Shown: positions 1 to 9,584 of the stretch, piece by piece
Layout: each line of letters begins with the position of its first letter
Position numbering within the stretch: the first letter of the stretch is position 1
Assembly: GCA_965215155.1 (NCBI GenBank)
Contig: CBDCCY010000004.1
Location: 186,001 to 250,000 of the forward strand
Length of the DNA stretch: 64,000 nucleotides
Origin: JAGWAJ01 sp965215155
GTDB lineage: Bacteria > Acidobacteriota > Vicinamibacteria > Vicinamibacterales > UBA8438
Direction: 5' to 3'
The notes under the pieces: model-generated
The model's input: the letters and a program-made list of their open reading frames with translations, nothing else
The model's database searches: none
Told to the model about the DNA's origin: nothing
Made by a program: the position numbers and the translations under genes

Positions 1-608
1 GGAACGCGACGCGGTCGTCCGCCACCCAATCCCGCCACGCTATCGGCGTGCAGCGAAACGACCGGCCCTCCCTCGCCTTCTTCTTCCGTCGAAATGTAGG
101 GGCTGGTGCGACGGCCCTTGACGACAGAGTCCCGCCACGGCTTCTTGTGCGGAAAGCCGAGCCGGCTCTTTGCTTCGGAGCGATTGATGTGGACCATCTT
201 TTCGCGGACGATCTCCAGCGCGCCCATGGTCCTGATGGTCGAATCCTGTCGGTACCGCAGCTCCAGCTCGTAGCGGAGGAACGTCATCGACGCCTTGGCC
301 GTTTGGCCGAGATCGTCTTCGCCCTCTTCCGGAATCAGGAACTCCGCGGCGAAGCGCATCCTGTCGGCGACCCGATCGCCCGTGCGGCGGAAGAGACCCC
401 ACACGTCACCACGCCGGGAGTCCCCGCCTCGGACGATGGATGCCGCCTCGACCAGGGGCTTCTCCGCCAAGGCGGCCAGGAACGAGATCGCGTCGAAGAG
501 GTTGGACTTGCCGACACCGTTCGGTCCAGCGACGCACGTGAAGGGGCCCAGCCGGACGTCGATTCGGTCCAGGTTCTTGAAGCCGTCGACCTTGAGCCGC
601 GTGAGCAC
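1..608 (-). CDS. AAA family ATPase, RecF/SMC-like, N-terminal part (runs off the window edge)
   Basis: The reading frame opens with GTG at 608 and stays open to base 1, so at least 202 residues are present and the C-terminus lies outside the window. It starts MLTRLKVDGFKNLDRIDV, the usual N-terminal beta strand of RecF/SMC-type ATPases. A Walker A motif GPNGVGKS follows at residues 28-35. The Walker B and signature motifs would lie beyond the edge. The start is 6 bp after the stop of the upstream gene, so the two are probably co-transcribed. The family includes OLD-like and AAA_21-type ATPases with DNA-repair or defence roles; the visible part does not decide between them. Confidence 0.85.
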   Translation of the reverse strand, partial: MLTRLKVDGFKNLDRIDVRLGPFTCVAGPNGVGKSNLFDAISFLAALAEKPLVEAASIVRGGDSRRGDVWGLFRRTGDRVADRMRFAAEFLIPEEGEDDLGQTAKASMTFLRYELELRYRQDSTIRTMGALEIVREKMVHINRSEAKSRLGFPHKKPWRDSVVKGRRTSPYISTEEEGEGGPVVSLHADSVAGLGGGRPRRV

Positions 609-614
609 GTCAGG

Positions 615-1568
615 TCACCTCGCCGCCGCAGCCGCGCGCTCCTCGGCGCGATGCCCGGCCAGGATGCCCGTCATGCCGTAGTTGCCCTCGTGGCAGGCGT
701 ACTCGAAGAGGGGACCCTCCCGCGTCGTCATGGGCACCGCCGCCGTCCACGGGGCGGTGTAGATGATGGGATCGTCGACCGTGACCCGGTAGTCGATCGC
801 GTCGGGGCCGCGGCGGGTGAAGCGCTCGACCACCCGCGCCGCCGCGCTCGTGCCCAGGGTGATGACCCCGAGACCCCGGCTGATCGTGTTCTGATCCACG
901 GCGCGCAGGTTGGTGGTCTCGACCACCAGCGTGTCGCCCTCCCACCGCCCGCGCGCATCTCCCAGCCACTGCCCGATCCGCGGATCCACGTGCGGCCGTC
1001 CGTCCAGCGGGATGATCCGCGCGTCGTGGATCATCTCGGCGAGGATCACGACGTGGTCGGGCGTCTGCAGGATCTCGTAGTTGTGGTTGTAGAAGTTGCC
1101 CATCATCGTGCCGGGCAGCCCGCGGGTGATGCAACGTTCGAAGAGATCACGGCTCTCCGGTCCGTCGGCGGGAGCCGTCGTCCAGGCCGTCGCGAGCCGA
1201 TCCCGCACCTGCTGCCCTTCCGCGGTCAGCGGCGGGAGCCGCCCGTCAGGGGGATCCACGAGCAGCGAGGTGCGCCGCAGCAGCACGCCGCGCTCGCGCC
1301 AGTACTCGTTGTGCGAGCCGGTGCTCCCGGCCCGGGGCACGGTGTCGGTGGTGGTTTCCCGGGTGAACTGCCGGAACCGCTCGGCGCGCTCATCCTCGGT
1401 CAGCACCGACTGGCCGGCGAGGTCCCGCGGCCGCTCCAGCGGCGTCGCGGTGACGTTGGTCCAGGTGCCCCGGAGGTCGGGGTGCCCCCACGCGGTCCGC
1501 GGCGCGCGCTGACCGGTCGCTTCGACCGCAAGCAACAGCAGGGCGACGAAGACGACTGCGGCTTTCAT
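615..1568 (-). CDS. Exported hypothetical protein, 317 aa
   Basis: The product begins MKAAVVFVALLLLAVEATGQ, a typical signal peptide with cleavage expected near residue 20. The mature part has the motifs WGHPDLRGTW, GVLLRRTSLLVDPPDGRLPP, GRWEGDTLVVETTN and YACHEGNYGM. I recognise this as a family common in Acidobacteria and related MAGs but have no function for it. I chose the ATG at 1568 rather than upstream in-frame codons because of the signal peptide and because this ATG overlaps the stop of the upstream gene as ATGA. The product probably works in the periplasm or at the surface. Confidence 0.85.
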   Translation of the reverse strand: MKAAVVFVALLLLAVEATGQRAPRTAWGHPDLRGTWTNVTATPLERPRDLAGQSVLTEDERAERFRQFTRETTTDTVPRAGSTGSHNEYWRERGVLLRRTSLLVDPPDGRLPPLTAEGQQVRDRLATAWTTAPADGPESRDLFERCITRGLPGTMMGNFYNHNYEILQTPDHVVILAEMIHDARIIPLDGRPHVDPRIGQWLGDARGRWEGDTLVVETTNLRAVDQNTISRGLGVITLGTSAAARVVERFTRRGPDAIDYRVTVDDPIIYTAPWTAAVPMTTREGPLFEYACHEGNYGMTGILAGHRAEERAAAAAR

Positions 1569-2143
1569 GAATCCCGACCATAGCACGCGGGTTGCGCTGC
1601 GCCGGCGCGGCGCGCGGCGAGCATCGCGGCGGCCGTGATCGGCCCCAGGATGACGAGCTCGCGGGCAACCGCCCGCAGGTTGTTCCACCAGCAGTCGGCG
1701 AGCCAGTACTCCCGGCAGACGCGCAGGAACAGGTGGGCGTCCGAGAGGTGGAACTCCCGCGTCAGGGGCCACAACGCCATCACGCCGCGGGGGGCGCTGG
1801 GGTCGGCCCCCAGCCAATCGAGCAGGATGTGGCTCCCGTACGCGGCGGCCACCGCCGCGACGACATACGGTCGCGCGCTGCGCGTCAAGGCGCCCGCGAC
1901 AACCGCGGCGATGACCGTCGCGCCCACGCTGTGCGTCGCGCCGCTGTGGACGCCGAGCAGCAGGTCGACGTCGGGGAAGATGGCCAGACAGGCGAAACCG
2001 GCCAGGCCGCGCCGCGGGCCGAGGCGCGCCAGGAACCGCTCGAGCTCGCGCGGCCTGCGCCACCCCGGCCGGATCCGGGATGCGGCAACGACGAGGCAGC
2101 CGGCAGCGACGCCGCCGAGCGCGTGCCCAATGGGCGTCGGCAT
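1565..2143 (-). CDS. YdjM/DUF457-type membrane metal-dependent hydrolase
   Basis: The 192-residue product starts MPTPIGHALGGVAAG, contains several hydrophobic segments, and has the spaced motifs IFPDVDLLLG, HSGATHSVG and GSHILLDWLG. These H/D clusters match the YdjM/LexA-binding inner-membrane hydrolase family (DUF457), whose substrates are generally unknown. Its stop overlaps the start of the next gene (ATGA at 1565-1568), so translation of the two is likely coupled. It should sit in the cytoplasmic membrane. Confidence 0.85.
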   Translation of the reverse strand: MPTPIGHALGGVAAGCLVVAASRIRPGWRRPRELERFLARLGPRRGLAGFACLAIFPDVDLLLGVHSGATHSVGATVIAAVVAGALTRSARPYVVAAVAAAYGSHILLDWLGADPSAPRGVMALWPLTREFHLSDAHLFLRVCREYWLADCWWNNLRAVARELVILGPITAAAMLAARRAGAAQPACYGRDS

Positions 2144-2244
2144 CGCTGCGGATTCTGACGTACCGCGGTGATGTCTGAGCGGCTACTCCGCAGGCTCCCG
2201 CGGCGGCAGCAGGGTGCGCTCCTCGGTAGTGTCGGCTCCCGACG

Positions 2245-2712
2245 CTACGAGTCCGCGCGCTTGTACGTCGCCTCTACCGCCACCGCCTCCTCGCCGCCCG
2301 GGGTGACGTTGTGCATGACGATCGCGAGCGCCGACCCGTCGCCGGGCCGAATCGCGATCCGCCAACCCCAGTCCGGACCGGGCGGCACGGCGTAGCTGCC
2401 GCGCACCGCGATCGTCCCGTCGGGCTCGACGGCGCCCTCGCACGCCAGCACCCCGTCCGCCATGTGCCAGGAATCGATCCAGTGGACGGTCGCCCGTCCC
2501 GGACCGGACTGGAAGCCGACGAGCAGCGAGCCCTCCTGCGCGGCGCCCTGGTAACTCCAGGTGTAGTCCAGGCGGAGGAACCTCCCGCCCAGCAGGGTGG
2601 CGAGCGCGGCGGTGGACGCGGAGTCCTCCGGCTTGCCCGTGTGGGGGTCGTGCAGGCGGTTCGAGCCCTGCCAACGTCCGACGCATCCGGCGAGACGTTC
2701 CAGTTGTGTCAC
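2245..2712 (-). CDS. DUF1579-family protein
   Basis: This 155-residue protein opens MTQLERLAGCVGRWQGSNRL and carries GGRFLRLDYTWSYQG and GSLLVGFQSGPGRATVHWIDSWH. That is the pattern of DUF1579 and related calycin-like beta-barrel proteins with no known reaction. No signal peptide is visible, so a cytoplasmic location is expected. It is divergent from the GlcG-like gene that starts at 2840, leaving about 127 bp for two promoters. Confidence 0.8.
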   Translation of the reverse strand: MTQLERLAGCVGRWQGSNRLHDPHTGKPEDSASTAALATLLGGRFLRLDYTWSYQGAAQEGSLLVGFQSGPGRATVHWIDSWHMADGVLACEGAVEPDGTIAVRGSYAVPPGPDWGWRIAIRPGDGSALAIVMHNVTPGGEEAVAVEATYKRADS

Positions 2713-2839
2713 ATGTCGAGGATATACTCACGGGGTCTTGACACCGATCCTTGTGCCGGGGCTCGGTCAGAGGCCCGAGGTCCGACACGGATCGGCCGGT
2801 CGCGGATCCCGTTCACACCAATTCCCGGAGGAAGAGTCG

Positions 2840-3328
2840 ATGCGTGCACGTCACTGTCTCGTCGCTGTCTGTCTCGCCGCGCTCGCGCTGACCGCGCCCC
2901 CCGCCGCCGCCCAGACCGAGGACCGTCCCACGCTCACCAGCGGCGCCGCCATGACCATGATCCACGGCTGCCTGAGCAAGGCCGCGGAGGAGGGGTGGCG
3001 CATGCACATCGCCATCATCGACAACCATGGCAACCTGAGGGCCTACCACCGGATGGACGACGCCCAGCTCCTGTCGCACGACATCGCGATGGCCAAGGCC
3101 CGCACCTCGGCCCTGAGCCCGCGGTCGACGCAGCAATGGGGCGAGATTGCCTTCGGCAACGGCGTCTCCCCCGCCGCTTTCGTGCCCGGCATGAACTACT
3201 TCCAGGGCGGGCTGCCGATCATGACCGCCGACGGCCAGCACCTCGGCGGAATCGGGGTCAGCGGCGACTCGGGCGCCAACGACGCCATCTGCGCCCAGGC
3301 CGGCATCGAGGCCGCCGGCCTCAACTAG
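2840..3328 (+). CDS. GlcG/HbpS-family haem-binding-like periplasmic protein
   Basis: A strong ribosome site (ccggaggaag, 2825-2834) sets the ATG at 2840. An upstream in-frame ORF extension exists but lacks this context. The N-terminus is a signal peptide (LVAVCLAALALTAPPAAAQ). The mature part has the GlcG/HbpS fold motifs MHIAIIDNHGNLRAYHRMDD, SHDIAMAKARTSA and GQHLGGIGVSGDSGANDAICA. Members bind haem or cobalamin-like ligands or act as accessory sensors; the ligand here is not known. Confidence 0.88.
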   Translation: MRARHCLVAVCLAALALTAPPAAAQTEDRPTLTSGAAMTMIHGCLSKAAEEGWRMHIAIIDNHGNLRAYHRMDDAQLLSHDIAMAKARTSALSPRSTQQWGEIAFGNGVSPAAFVPGMNYFQGGLPIMTADGQHLGGIGVSGDSGANDAICAQAGIEAAGLN

Positions 3329-3446
3329 CCCGCCAATCGTCGCTTGGCGGCGGCTCCGCCTGGCGCCACCCTGCGGCGCAGACTCCTGGCGGGGGGGCGG
3401 CGGTGTCCACCGTCGCGCCCCCGCCGCTCGATCCGGCCGCTTCCGG

Positions 3447-4439
3447 TCAGCGTGGGAAGCGGGGGATCCCATAACTGCCCCGGATCCCGCCGATCCAGAT
3501 CTCGTCATTCACCTCGATGGCCACGGTGCCGATCTGGAAGAACTCGTTCCCCTTGTAGTCCACCAACTGGTGGACCTCGAACGTCGTCGGATCGACCTCG
3601 GCCACGCGAGCGGCCGACAGCTCACACGGATCATCGTCTTCGCACCGGGTCACGTGGCCGGCGGCGATGACCTTGCCGGCGGGTCCCCAGCGCACGTTGT
3701 CGACGTTGAAGCCGACCGGAATCCGGTCCACACGCACCGGACTCTGGCCGCGGGACAGTCGCACCAGCGCCCGATCGCTCCAGCCCCCGATGTAGAACCA
3801 CTGCCCGTCCTCCGAGGACACGAGACCGTTGGGACCGGGCATCTGGCTGCCGGGCACTTCGACCCAGCCCGTCGTGGGATGCCATTCCCAGAGCTCCCCA
3901 CCTTCGCGGTCGAAGTTCGTCGCGCCGAGATAGCCGTCCGGCAGCGCGGTAATGGAGTTGATGCGGGCGGTGCCCTCCGGAGCCGGGATGCACCCGATCC
4001 ACTGCATCGTGGGCGCGGTGCCGCCGACGTTCAGCGCAAAGACCTCGATGGCCTCGCGCGCGCCGTGACCGACCACAAAGAGGGTATGCACGTCGCCGCC
4101 GCCCTCCCGCAGGGTCAGTCCGTGCGGCTGGAACACGTCGTTCGGACCGGGGCAGGCGCCATAGGTATCCCGGTCGTGCTCCGGCGGCAGCGCCCCCGCG
4201 GGGAAGATCTCACGGACGCTGTGATCCCGAAGGTCCACCGCGTAGACGGGACCCTCTGAATCGGAGTAACGCCCCGATGCGATGACCCAGGGGGCGCCGG
4301 GAACCTCGTAGAGATCTTCCGGATTGGTCGTGCCGCAAACGAACGGCACATCTCCGTCCGGATCGCACGTCTGGGCACCCAGAGGGAGCCCGCCGACGAG
4401 AACCAACACCGACGCGAGGAGCAAGAGCACTCGCAACAT
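3447..4439 (-). CDS. Secreted SMP-30/arylesterase-like beta-propeller protein
   Basis: The 330-residue product begins with a signal peptide (MLRVLLLLASVLVLVGGLPLG), followed by blades with NDVFQPHGLTLREGG, RINSITALPDGYLGATN, GPNGLVSSEDGQWFYIGG and FNVDNVRWGPAGKVIAAGH. Spaced N/D residues of this kind bind the central calcium in SMP-30, gluconolactonase and paraoxonase-like propellers. Cysteines near the N-terminus and the pair around CEDDDPC suggest disulphides in the periplasm. The substrate cannot be inferred. It is convergent with the GlcG-like gene. Confidence 0.8.
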   Translation of the reverse strand: MLRVLLLLASVLVLVGGLPLGAQTCDPDGDVPFVCGTTNPEDLYEVPGAPWVIASGRYSDSEGPVYAVDLRDHSVREIFPAGALPPEHDRDTYGACPGPNDVFQPHGLTLREGGGDVHTLFVVGHGAREAIEVFALNVGGTAPTMQWIGCIPAPEGTARINSITALPDGYLGATNFDREGGELWEWHPTTGWVEVPGSQMPGPNGLVSSEDGQWFYIGGWSDRALVRLSRGQSPVRVDRIPVGFNVDNVRWGPAGKVIAAGHVTRCEDDDPCELSAARVAEVDPTTFEVHQLVDYKGNEFFQIGTVAIEVNDEIWIGGIRGSYGIPRFPR

Positions 4440-4643
4440 GGCCTACCTCCAGACTCGTTCGTGACGGCGTGAGCATACCAGCACTGGCCAGCGCCCTGAC
4501 CTGAACCAACGCTCGGGTCCAGAGTGGAGCCGTCGGGGGTGGGCGCAGTTCCGTCCCGCGGCCCGCTGGCGCCGGGCCCGCGCGCGACCCGCGAGGAAGG
4601 TCGATATTATTGTGCAGGGAGCGATCGCTGAGGAGAGCGCAAG

Positions 4644-4829
4644 ATGCCTGTTGAAGGGGTACGGCCGGCACGAACCCGCCCACGCGGGGTTCCGGCCGCG
4701 CGACCGCAGGCTGAGGAAGAGCTGAGCAAGGAGGCAATCCGCGCGCTCGAAGAGGGCCGCGCGGACCACGCCGCCGGTCGCAACTTCACAATGGCGGAGA
4801 TCAAGCGCGAGTTGGGGATCGAGTCCTGA
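4644..4829 (+). CDS. Small antitoxin-like protein, 61 aa
   Basis: A GAGGAGAG ribosome site lies 7-14 bp before the ATG. The C-terminal half, with ALEEGRADHAAGRNFTMAEI, resembles the tail of RelB/Phd-type antitoxins, where such a helix wraps the toxin. The basic N-terminal half looks unlike a normal DNA-binding domain and may be rearranged. A toxin remnant follows directly. The antitoxin assignment is inference from a short stretch. Confidence 0.5.
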   Translation: MPVEGVRPARTRPRGVPAARPQAEEELSKEAIRALEEGRADHAAGRNFTMAEIKRELGIES

Positions 4830-4834
4830 GCAAC

Positions 4835-4969
4835 GTGGCCCTATACGGAACCCATCAGCCTGCTGCGGCAGTCACGGTCGTCTATACGCCTCGCGCCGAT
4901 GGAGGATGCATCAATCTCGATTGTGCCTCCGTCGGGCCGCCTGAAGAACCCGCCAGTCGCCGAACGTGA
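4835..4969 (+). pseudogene. Possible RelE/ParE toxin remnant
   Basis: Six bases after the antitoxin-like stop, a GTG opens a 44-codon frame with AVTVVYTPRAD, which looks like the first beta strand of ParE/RelE toxins (VxYTPRA). The rest (GGCINLDCAS onward) does not continue the family and stops early. I read it as a toxin that has lost most of its body. The match is short, so this is weak. Confidence 0.25.
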
Positions 4970-5037
4970 TGCCCCGGACTGCGTGCGTTTGCCCTACTCC
5001 CAACCGCGCGCCGGGACGGCGGCTCGGCGCGGGCCTA

Positions 5038-5307
5038 CTACGGGGCGAGCAGCAATCGAGGGCGGACCTGATGCTGTGCTTCGAGCGCTGACAACCGCTC
5101 CTCCACAGCCATCAGCCGCTTCGCATCTGCGTCGACCTGCTGTTGTGCCGTCTCTTCGAGCGCTGCCTCCAGGTCGCTTAGGCGCTGGTCGACGTCGTCG
5201 ACGTCCAGGCCGCCCGCATCGATGACGGCGAGCAGTTCATCGAGCTGGCGGTGCGCTTCCCACGAGCTGATCACGTCCCACCGTTTGGCGGCAACGCCGG
5301 TTGTCAA
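5038..5307 (-). CDS. Hypothetical 89-aa coiled-coil protein
   Basis: The frame encodes an acidic, heptad-like helix (LEAALEETAQQQVDADAKRL and VEERLSALEAQ), preceded by SSWEAHRQLDELLAVIDAGG. No family is recognised. It stands alone between the antitoxin remnant and the 5'-nucleotidase gene and could be a fragment of a larger gene. Base composition and codon use look coding. Confidence 0.4.
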   Translation of the reverse strand: MTTGVAAKRWDVISSWEAHRQLDELLAVIDAGGLDVDDVDQRLSDLEAALEETAQQQVDADAKRLMAVEERLSALEAQHQVRPRLLLAP

Positions 5308-5367
5308 TCAGTTTCGGCCAAATATGATTGGCAAGACGCTTTGCGGCTAACGCATGAGCAGCAACAC

Positions 5368-7176
5368 TTAGTCCGGCCTTGACGACTGCCCCGCCCCGGC
5401 CAAGCAGGACGCCCCGTCGGACACCTCCCAGCGCGGCGGCGCCGTGAGGTCGGCGGCGCGGAGCCGGCCGCCGCGGGCGGTGAGCCAGTTGGCGACGGCG
5501 TCCCGGACCAGGGGCGCCGACGCCAGCGACGCCTCGCGCCGCGTGATGGCCGGGTCGCGGGTGGCGCGCGCGGCGAAGAAGTCCGTGGCCGCCACGACGA
5601 GGGTCTCGGTCGGGGCGACGGGCGTTCCCGACGGCCATGCGATCTCGATCTCCGGCTGAGGCCCGTCGCACGCCACGCGAACGCGGACGCCGGACACGCT
5701 CGGGATCCCCCGCCAGCTTCGGGTCATCTGGCGCGCCAGCTCCTGCCGCAACTGGGCCCCGGTCATGTTCAGCGTCGCGATGCGATTGTCGAAGGGGAAC
5801 ACGTCGAAGAGGGGCCCGCGGGTGAGAGGCCCGGCGGGGAGACCCCGGCGCAGCCCCCCGCGCCGGACGCCCATGCCGATCGCGACGTCGGCATCCGGAA
5901 CGGCGGCCCGCATGGCGTCCGCGAAGAGGTTGCCGACGGCTGATTCGATGCCGTCCCGGTTCCGCGCGAACCGTGACGCCAGCGTGATGCCGAGCGGCTC
6001 GGAGCGCCAGCGGTTCACCCGGTCGAGCTCGGGCTGCATCGCGGCGACGATGGACATGTCGGGCCGGACCGGCTCGGCTTCATAGGAGGGCGCGGCGCCG
6101 CCGGTCGCGCACGACCCGTCGGGGGCGACGGCGGCGCAGACCGCCTGGGGCGGGAAGGGGCGCGCCGACACCACCCCGGCCCCGCGCTCGACCGTCAGGT
6201 CCAGGCGGGCGAACGCCCGCCCCCACGACCAGGCCTGCACGATGGGGATGCCCGCCACCGCGTGCGCCAGCGCCCGGTGGCTGTGGCCGGCGACGATCCC
6301 GTCGACGAGACCGGCCGGCAGGTTCCGCGCCAGGCGGAAGATCTCGGAGCCCGGGTCGCACGACGTGAGGTCCGCGGGATCGTCGAAGCGCGCGCACTGG
6401 CCGCCGGCGTGCGCGAGGACCAGCACCAGGTCGGCGCCGCGCCGGCGCAGGTGCCGCGCCTCCCGCTCGACGGCCGGCGCGAGCGCCGTCGTGTCGAGCC
6501 CCCCGACGTTGGCGGCGAGCGTCCTCGTCAGCCCGTCGTAGGTCATCACCCCGACGATGCCCATCCGGAGCCCGGCCGCGTCGACGATCGCCGACGGTCG
6601 GACGTTCGGCCACGCCACGGGACGTCCCGTCGCGATGTCGATCACGTTCGCGGCGAGGAACGGGAACCGGGCGCGCGCGGCCGCGGCCTTGAGCGCCCCG
6701 CGCATGTCGTTCGCCTCGGGCCCCGTCGCGGTGTCGACGGCCCCGTACTCGAACTCGTGGTTGCCGATGGCCAGCGCGTCGTAGCCGAGCGCGTTGTAGG
6801 CGTCGACCACCAGCAGCCCTTCCGAGATGTCGGAGGTGACCCCGCCCTGGAAGGTGTCGCCCGCGTCCAGGAGCAGCACCGCGCCGCCGTCCGCCGCCCG
6901 CGCCGCGCGCAGGTTGCGCACGTAGCCGCCCAGCAGCGCGAGGCCTCCGTGCCCGTCGCGCGGGAACGCGCGGCCGTGCAGGTCCGTGGTGCCGACGATG
7001 GAGAGTGTGACCCGACCGGCCGCGCCGCCCGGATCGGGTGCCGCCTGCTGCCCCGCCGAGACCCATCCCGCGAGCAGCAGGGTGGCCGCGCCGAACGCGG
7101 TTCCGCCGACGAGCCACCGGCGCTGGGACGCCACGGGTGTCGTGTCCACCGCCCTGAGCATACGGGAGTGGCTCAC
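5368..7176 (-). CDS. Bifunctional metallophosphatase/5'-nucleotidase (UshA-like)
   Basis: About 600 residues, the usual length for the family. The N-terminal calcineurin-like phosphatase domain shows all metal motifs in order: GTTDLHGRAFP, LLDAGDTFQGG, AIGNHEFEYG, LVLAHAGG and GIVAGHSHRAL. The C-terminal 5'-nucleotidase domain shows GNLFADAMRAAVPDADVAI, DVFPFDNRIATLNMTGAQL and the later substrate-binding residues. The N-terminus carries a hydrophobic export segment (GTAFGAATLLLAGWVSAG), so it should act in the periplasm on nucleotides or UDP-sugars. The GTG at 7176 and the ATG at 7161 are both possible starts. Confidence 0.92.
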   Translation of the reverse strand: MSHSRMLRAVDTTPVASQRRWLVGGTAFGAATLLLAGWVSAGQQAAPDPGGAAGRVTLSIVGTTDLHGRAFPRDGHGGLALLGGYVRNLRAARAADGGAVLLLDAGDTFQGGVTSDISEGLLVVDAYNALGYDALAIGNHEFEYGAVDTATGPEANDMRGALKAAAARARFPFLAANVIDIATGRPVAWPNVRPSAIVDAAGLRMGIVGVMTYDGLTRTLAANVGGLDTTALAPAVEREARHLRRRGADLVLVLAHAGGQCARFDDPADLTSCDPGSEIFRLARNLPAGLVDGIVAGHSHRALAHAVAGIPIVQAWSWGRAFARLDLTVERGAGVVSARPFPPQAVCAAVAPDGSCATGGAAPSYEAEPVRPDMSIVAAMQPELDRVNRWRSEPLGITLASRFARNRDGIESAVGNLFADAMRAAVPDADVAIGMGVRRGGLRRGLPAGPLTRGPLFDVFPFDNRIATLNMTGAQLRQELARQMTRSWRGIPSVSGVRVRVACDGPQPEIEIAWPSGTPVAPTETLVVAATDFFAARATRDPAITRREASLASAPLVRDAVANWLTARGGRLRAADLTAPPRWEVSDGASCLAGAGQSSRPD

Positions 7177-7300
7177 TCCGAGTCACCGCACGGCTTCTCA
7201 GCCCAAGGCCCGGGCCGGAGGCACGAAGCCCCTGTCGCGCTCGAGGAGCTCCGGTTCACGATGACGATCGGCAAGAAGCGAGCAGGAGGCTGGTCTCCGG

Positions 7301-8434
7301 CTATTCCTGCAACTCCGGAGCGTCGTCGCGAATGACGCCCGTCAGGCGCGGATTCAGCAACCTCCAGCGCTGTCCCATGCGGTCAAGGTCACCGTTGAGC
7401 ACGACCGGTGCCCAGTCATGGTGGGCTTGAATCGCTCTCTCATAGTCCACTCGCTCGAGAACCACCTTGACCGACTGTCGTTGCCCGTCGATCGTGGTCG
7501 CCAGCCCGATGATTCCGTCGTCGTCCTCCTCCCCACGTTTCAGGAGCCGGACGAAACCGTAGAGATCCACATCCGGTCGCGGAGCACGGTCACGGAGTGA
7601 GCGCGCCGCTTCGCGCAAGAGAGCCGCATCCGCCTGGCCGAATCGAACGACGTTGCTCGCGATCGCGAGCGGCCGTGTCCGAGCCCACGAGACGCCGACG
7701 TCAAGCGTCGGGAACGGCTCGACGAGCCGGACCAGGGCCTCGCACAGATTGGCGCTCACACCCTGAGCAACTGCGTCTCCAAAGGCCTCCTTGTCGCCGG
7801 CAGCAGTGCGCTCCGTCGCCTGGCGGACCGCGGTGAGAGCCTCGACCAGACGCACCGTCATCCGGCGTTCGATTGGAGCGTTCCAGTCGTCGGCGTCGGG
7901 GAACAACGCCGGCATCGGCGGCGGCACGACCGGCGGCAGCAGGGTCACCACGAAGCTGCCGTGGTCCGTTTGCCCCAGGCGCACCCGATTCAACAGGTCC
8001 GACGCCTCCCTGTTTGCACCCGCGCGGTAGACCGGCTGCGGTTCGCGAAGCGAACACGCCGCCGAAAGCAACATCTCTCGGGCGCCGTCGACGAGGCTTA
8101 CGCCAGCGGTCAACGTTACGCTGCCATCTTCGCTTTCTGCAGCTCTAACACGGACAACGTCGCGGTCCGTCGTCACCAGAGAGCGATAGACAGCGAGTTC
8201 GTCTTGACCAGCGACACTTGCGAACGTGTCGATCAAGGCCGCCACGACGCTCGCGTAGTCGCCGAGGCGCTCCGTGCGTGGGACAATGATCTCCGGCCGC
8301 GCTTCACCAACGTAGACGTCCGAGTGAGCGCGGTACGGCTCCTGCCGCCTCCAACCCGCGGCGCGGGCGTAAGCTGACAGTGCCGCCGGCGACACGGCCG
8401 ACAGCGCGCCCCGGTCGCGAATACTGACTCGCAT
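7301..8434 (-). CDS. Uncharacterised 377-aa protein
   Basis: I do not recognise a named domain. The N-terminus reads as a possible DNA- or ligand-binding module (SPAALSAYARAAGWRRQEPY), then EIIVPRTERLGDYASVVAAL, a long middle with proline-rich VTLLPPVVPPPMPALFP, and a C-terminal part with GIIGLATTIDGQRQSVKVVL. No signal peptide or membrane segment is seen, so it is probably cytoplasmic. It stands alone between the nucleotidase and the arsenosugar operon. Codon use resembles the neighbours, so it is a real gene of unknown role. Confidence 0.8.
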   Translation of the reverse strand: MRVSIRDRGALSAVSPAALSAYARAAGWRRQEPYRAHSDVYVGEARPEIIVPRTERLGDYASVVAALIDTFASVAGQDELAVYRSLVTTDRDVVRVRAAESEDGSVTLTAGVSLVDGAREMLLSAACSLREPQPVYRAGANREASDLLNRVRLGQTDHGSFVVTLLPPVVPPPMPALFPDADDWNAPIERRMTVRLVEALTAVRQATERTAAGDKEAFGDAVAQGVSANLCEALVRLVEPFPTLDVGVSWARTRPLAIASNVVRFGQADAALLREAARSLRDRAPRPDVDLYGFVRLLKRGEEDDDGIIGLATTIDGQRQSVKVVLERVDYERAIQAHHDWAPVVLNGDLDRMGQRWRLLNPRLTGVIRDDAPELQE

Positions 8435-8574
8435 CAGATTTCTCCGGTGAGTGCATCCGTCATGCGATCGCTCCGACGAGGTCCTCGGATCTTGCGGCGT
8501 TGCTCACCCGAGATCAAGGCATCTCGCTGACGGCCACGTGCCGCCCGAGTCGCCCAACGGCGCACCGGCCGGCG

Positions 8575-9584
8575 TCACCGGACCGCGGTGATCCCGAACA
8601 GGCCGGGCTCCGCGGGGCCGTCCTCGCCGGTCAGCGAGGGATGCGTGCGGATCTGCCCGAAGCCGACCGTCGCCAGCAGGTCGATGAGCTCGCGCGAATC
8701 GTAGCTGCAGGTGGACATCGCGTAGCGCTCGACGCGGGCGGTGTCCAGGTGCACGACGTGCCACCGCTCGGTGGCGGTGCGGCTCGGCGCGTCCCAGAAC
8801 CGCTCCTCCAGAAGCAGGTGCGGTCCGGCCGCGAACAGGCCGCTCCGGGCCGACGTCCAGGTGGCGTCCCCGTGTCCGGTGGCGCGCACGGCCTCGGGCG
8901 TCTGCGGCTCCAGGACGAGCGTGCCGCCCGGGGCGAGGGCCGCGTGGCAGCGCCTCAGGATGTCGCGGGCGTCGGGGCGCCGGAACACGTTGACCTGTCC
9001 GAACAGCAGCAGGACGAGAGCGTAGCCGCGTCCCAGGTCGGCCTGCCGCAGGTCCGCCTGGTCGAACGTGCAGTCGAGCGCCTCCGCTGCCGCGACCGTC
9101 CGCGCGTGTCGGATGGCGGCAGGGGAGAAGTCGATGCCGTGGCAGCGGTACCCCAGCCGGGCCAGTCGATGCAGGTAGAGACCGGGGCCGCACGCCAGGT
9201 CCAGAACGCGCGCGGCGTCTTCCCGATTGAACTGCCGGGAGAGCTCTTGGTTGACCCGCCGGGAGAGCTCCTGGTCGACCTGCCGGGAGAGCTCCTGGTC
9301 GACCTGCGGGGCGTGCTCCTGGTTGACCTGCCGGGCGAGGAACCGGACCTGCGCGTCGATGGTGGCCGCGCGCCGGCTGGCCTGGTCGTGCCGCTGCGAC
9401 AGATGCTCGGCCAGCATCCGCTGGCTGAACGCCGGATCGTCCCACGGCAGGTTATCGCCCTCCGCCCAGGGCGTCGCGGGGACCTGTCGATCCAGGAGGG
9501 CGGCCAGCGGGAGGGACGCCGGGGCGGGCGGCGGTGCCCCGCGAGAGCCGGACCCGGCCATCTGCGCCTTCGGGGCCGGGACCG

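Noticed and set aside
9217..9336. Regular 24-bp repeats that could suggest a CRISPR array
   Set aside because: There are no spacers; the units are contiguous, in frame, and inside the methyltransferase gene.
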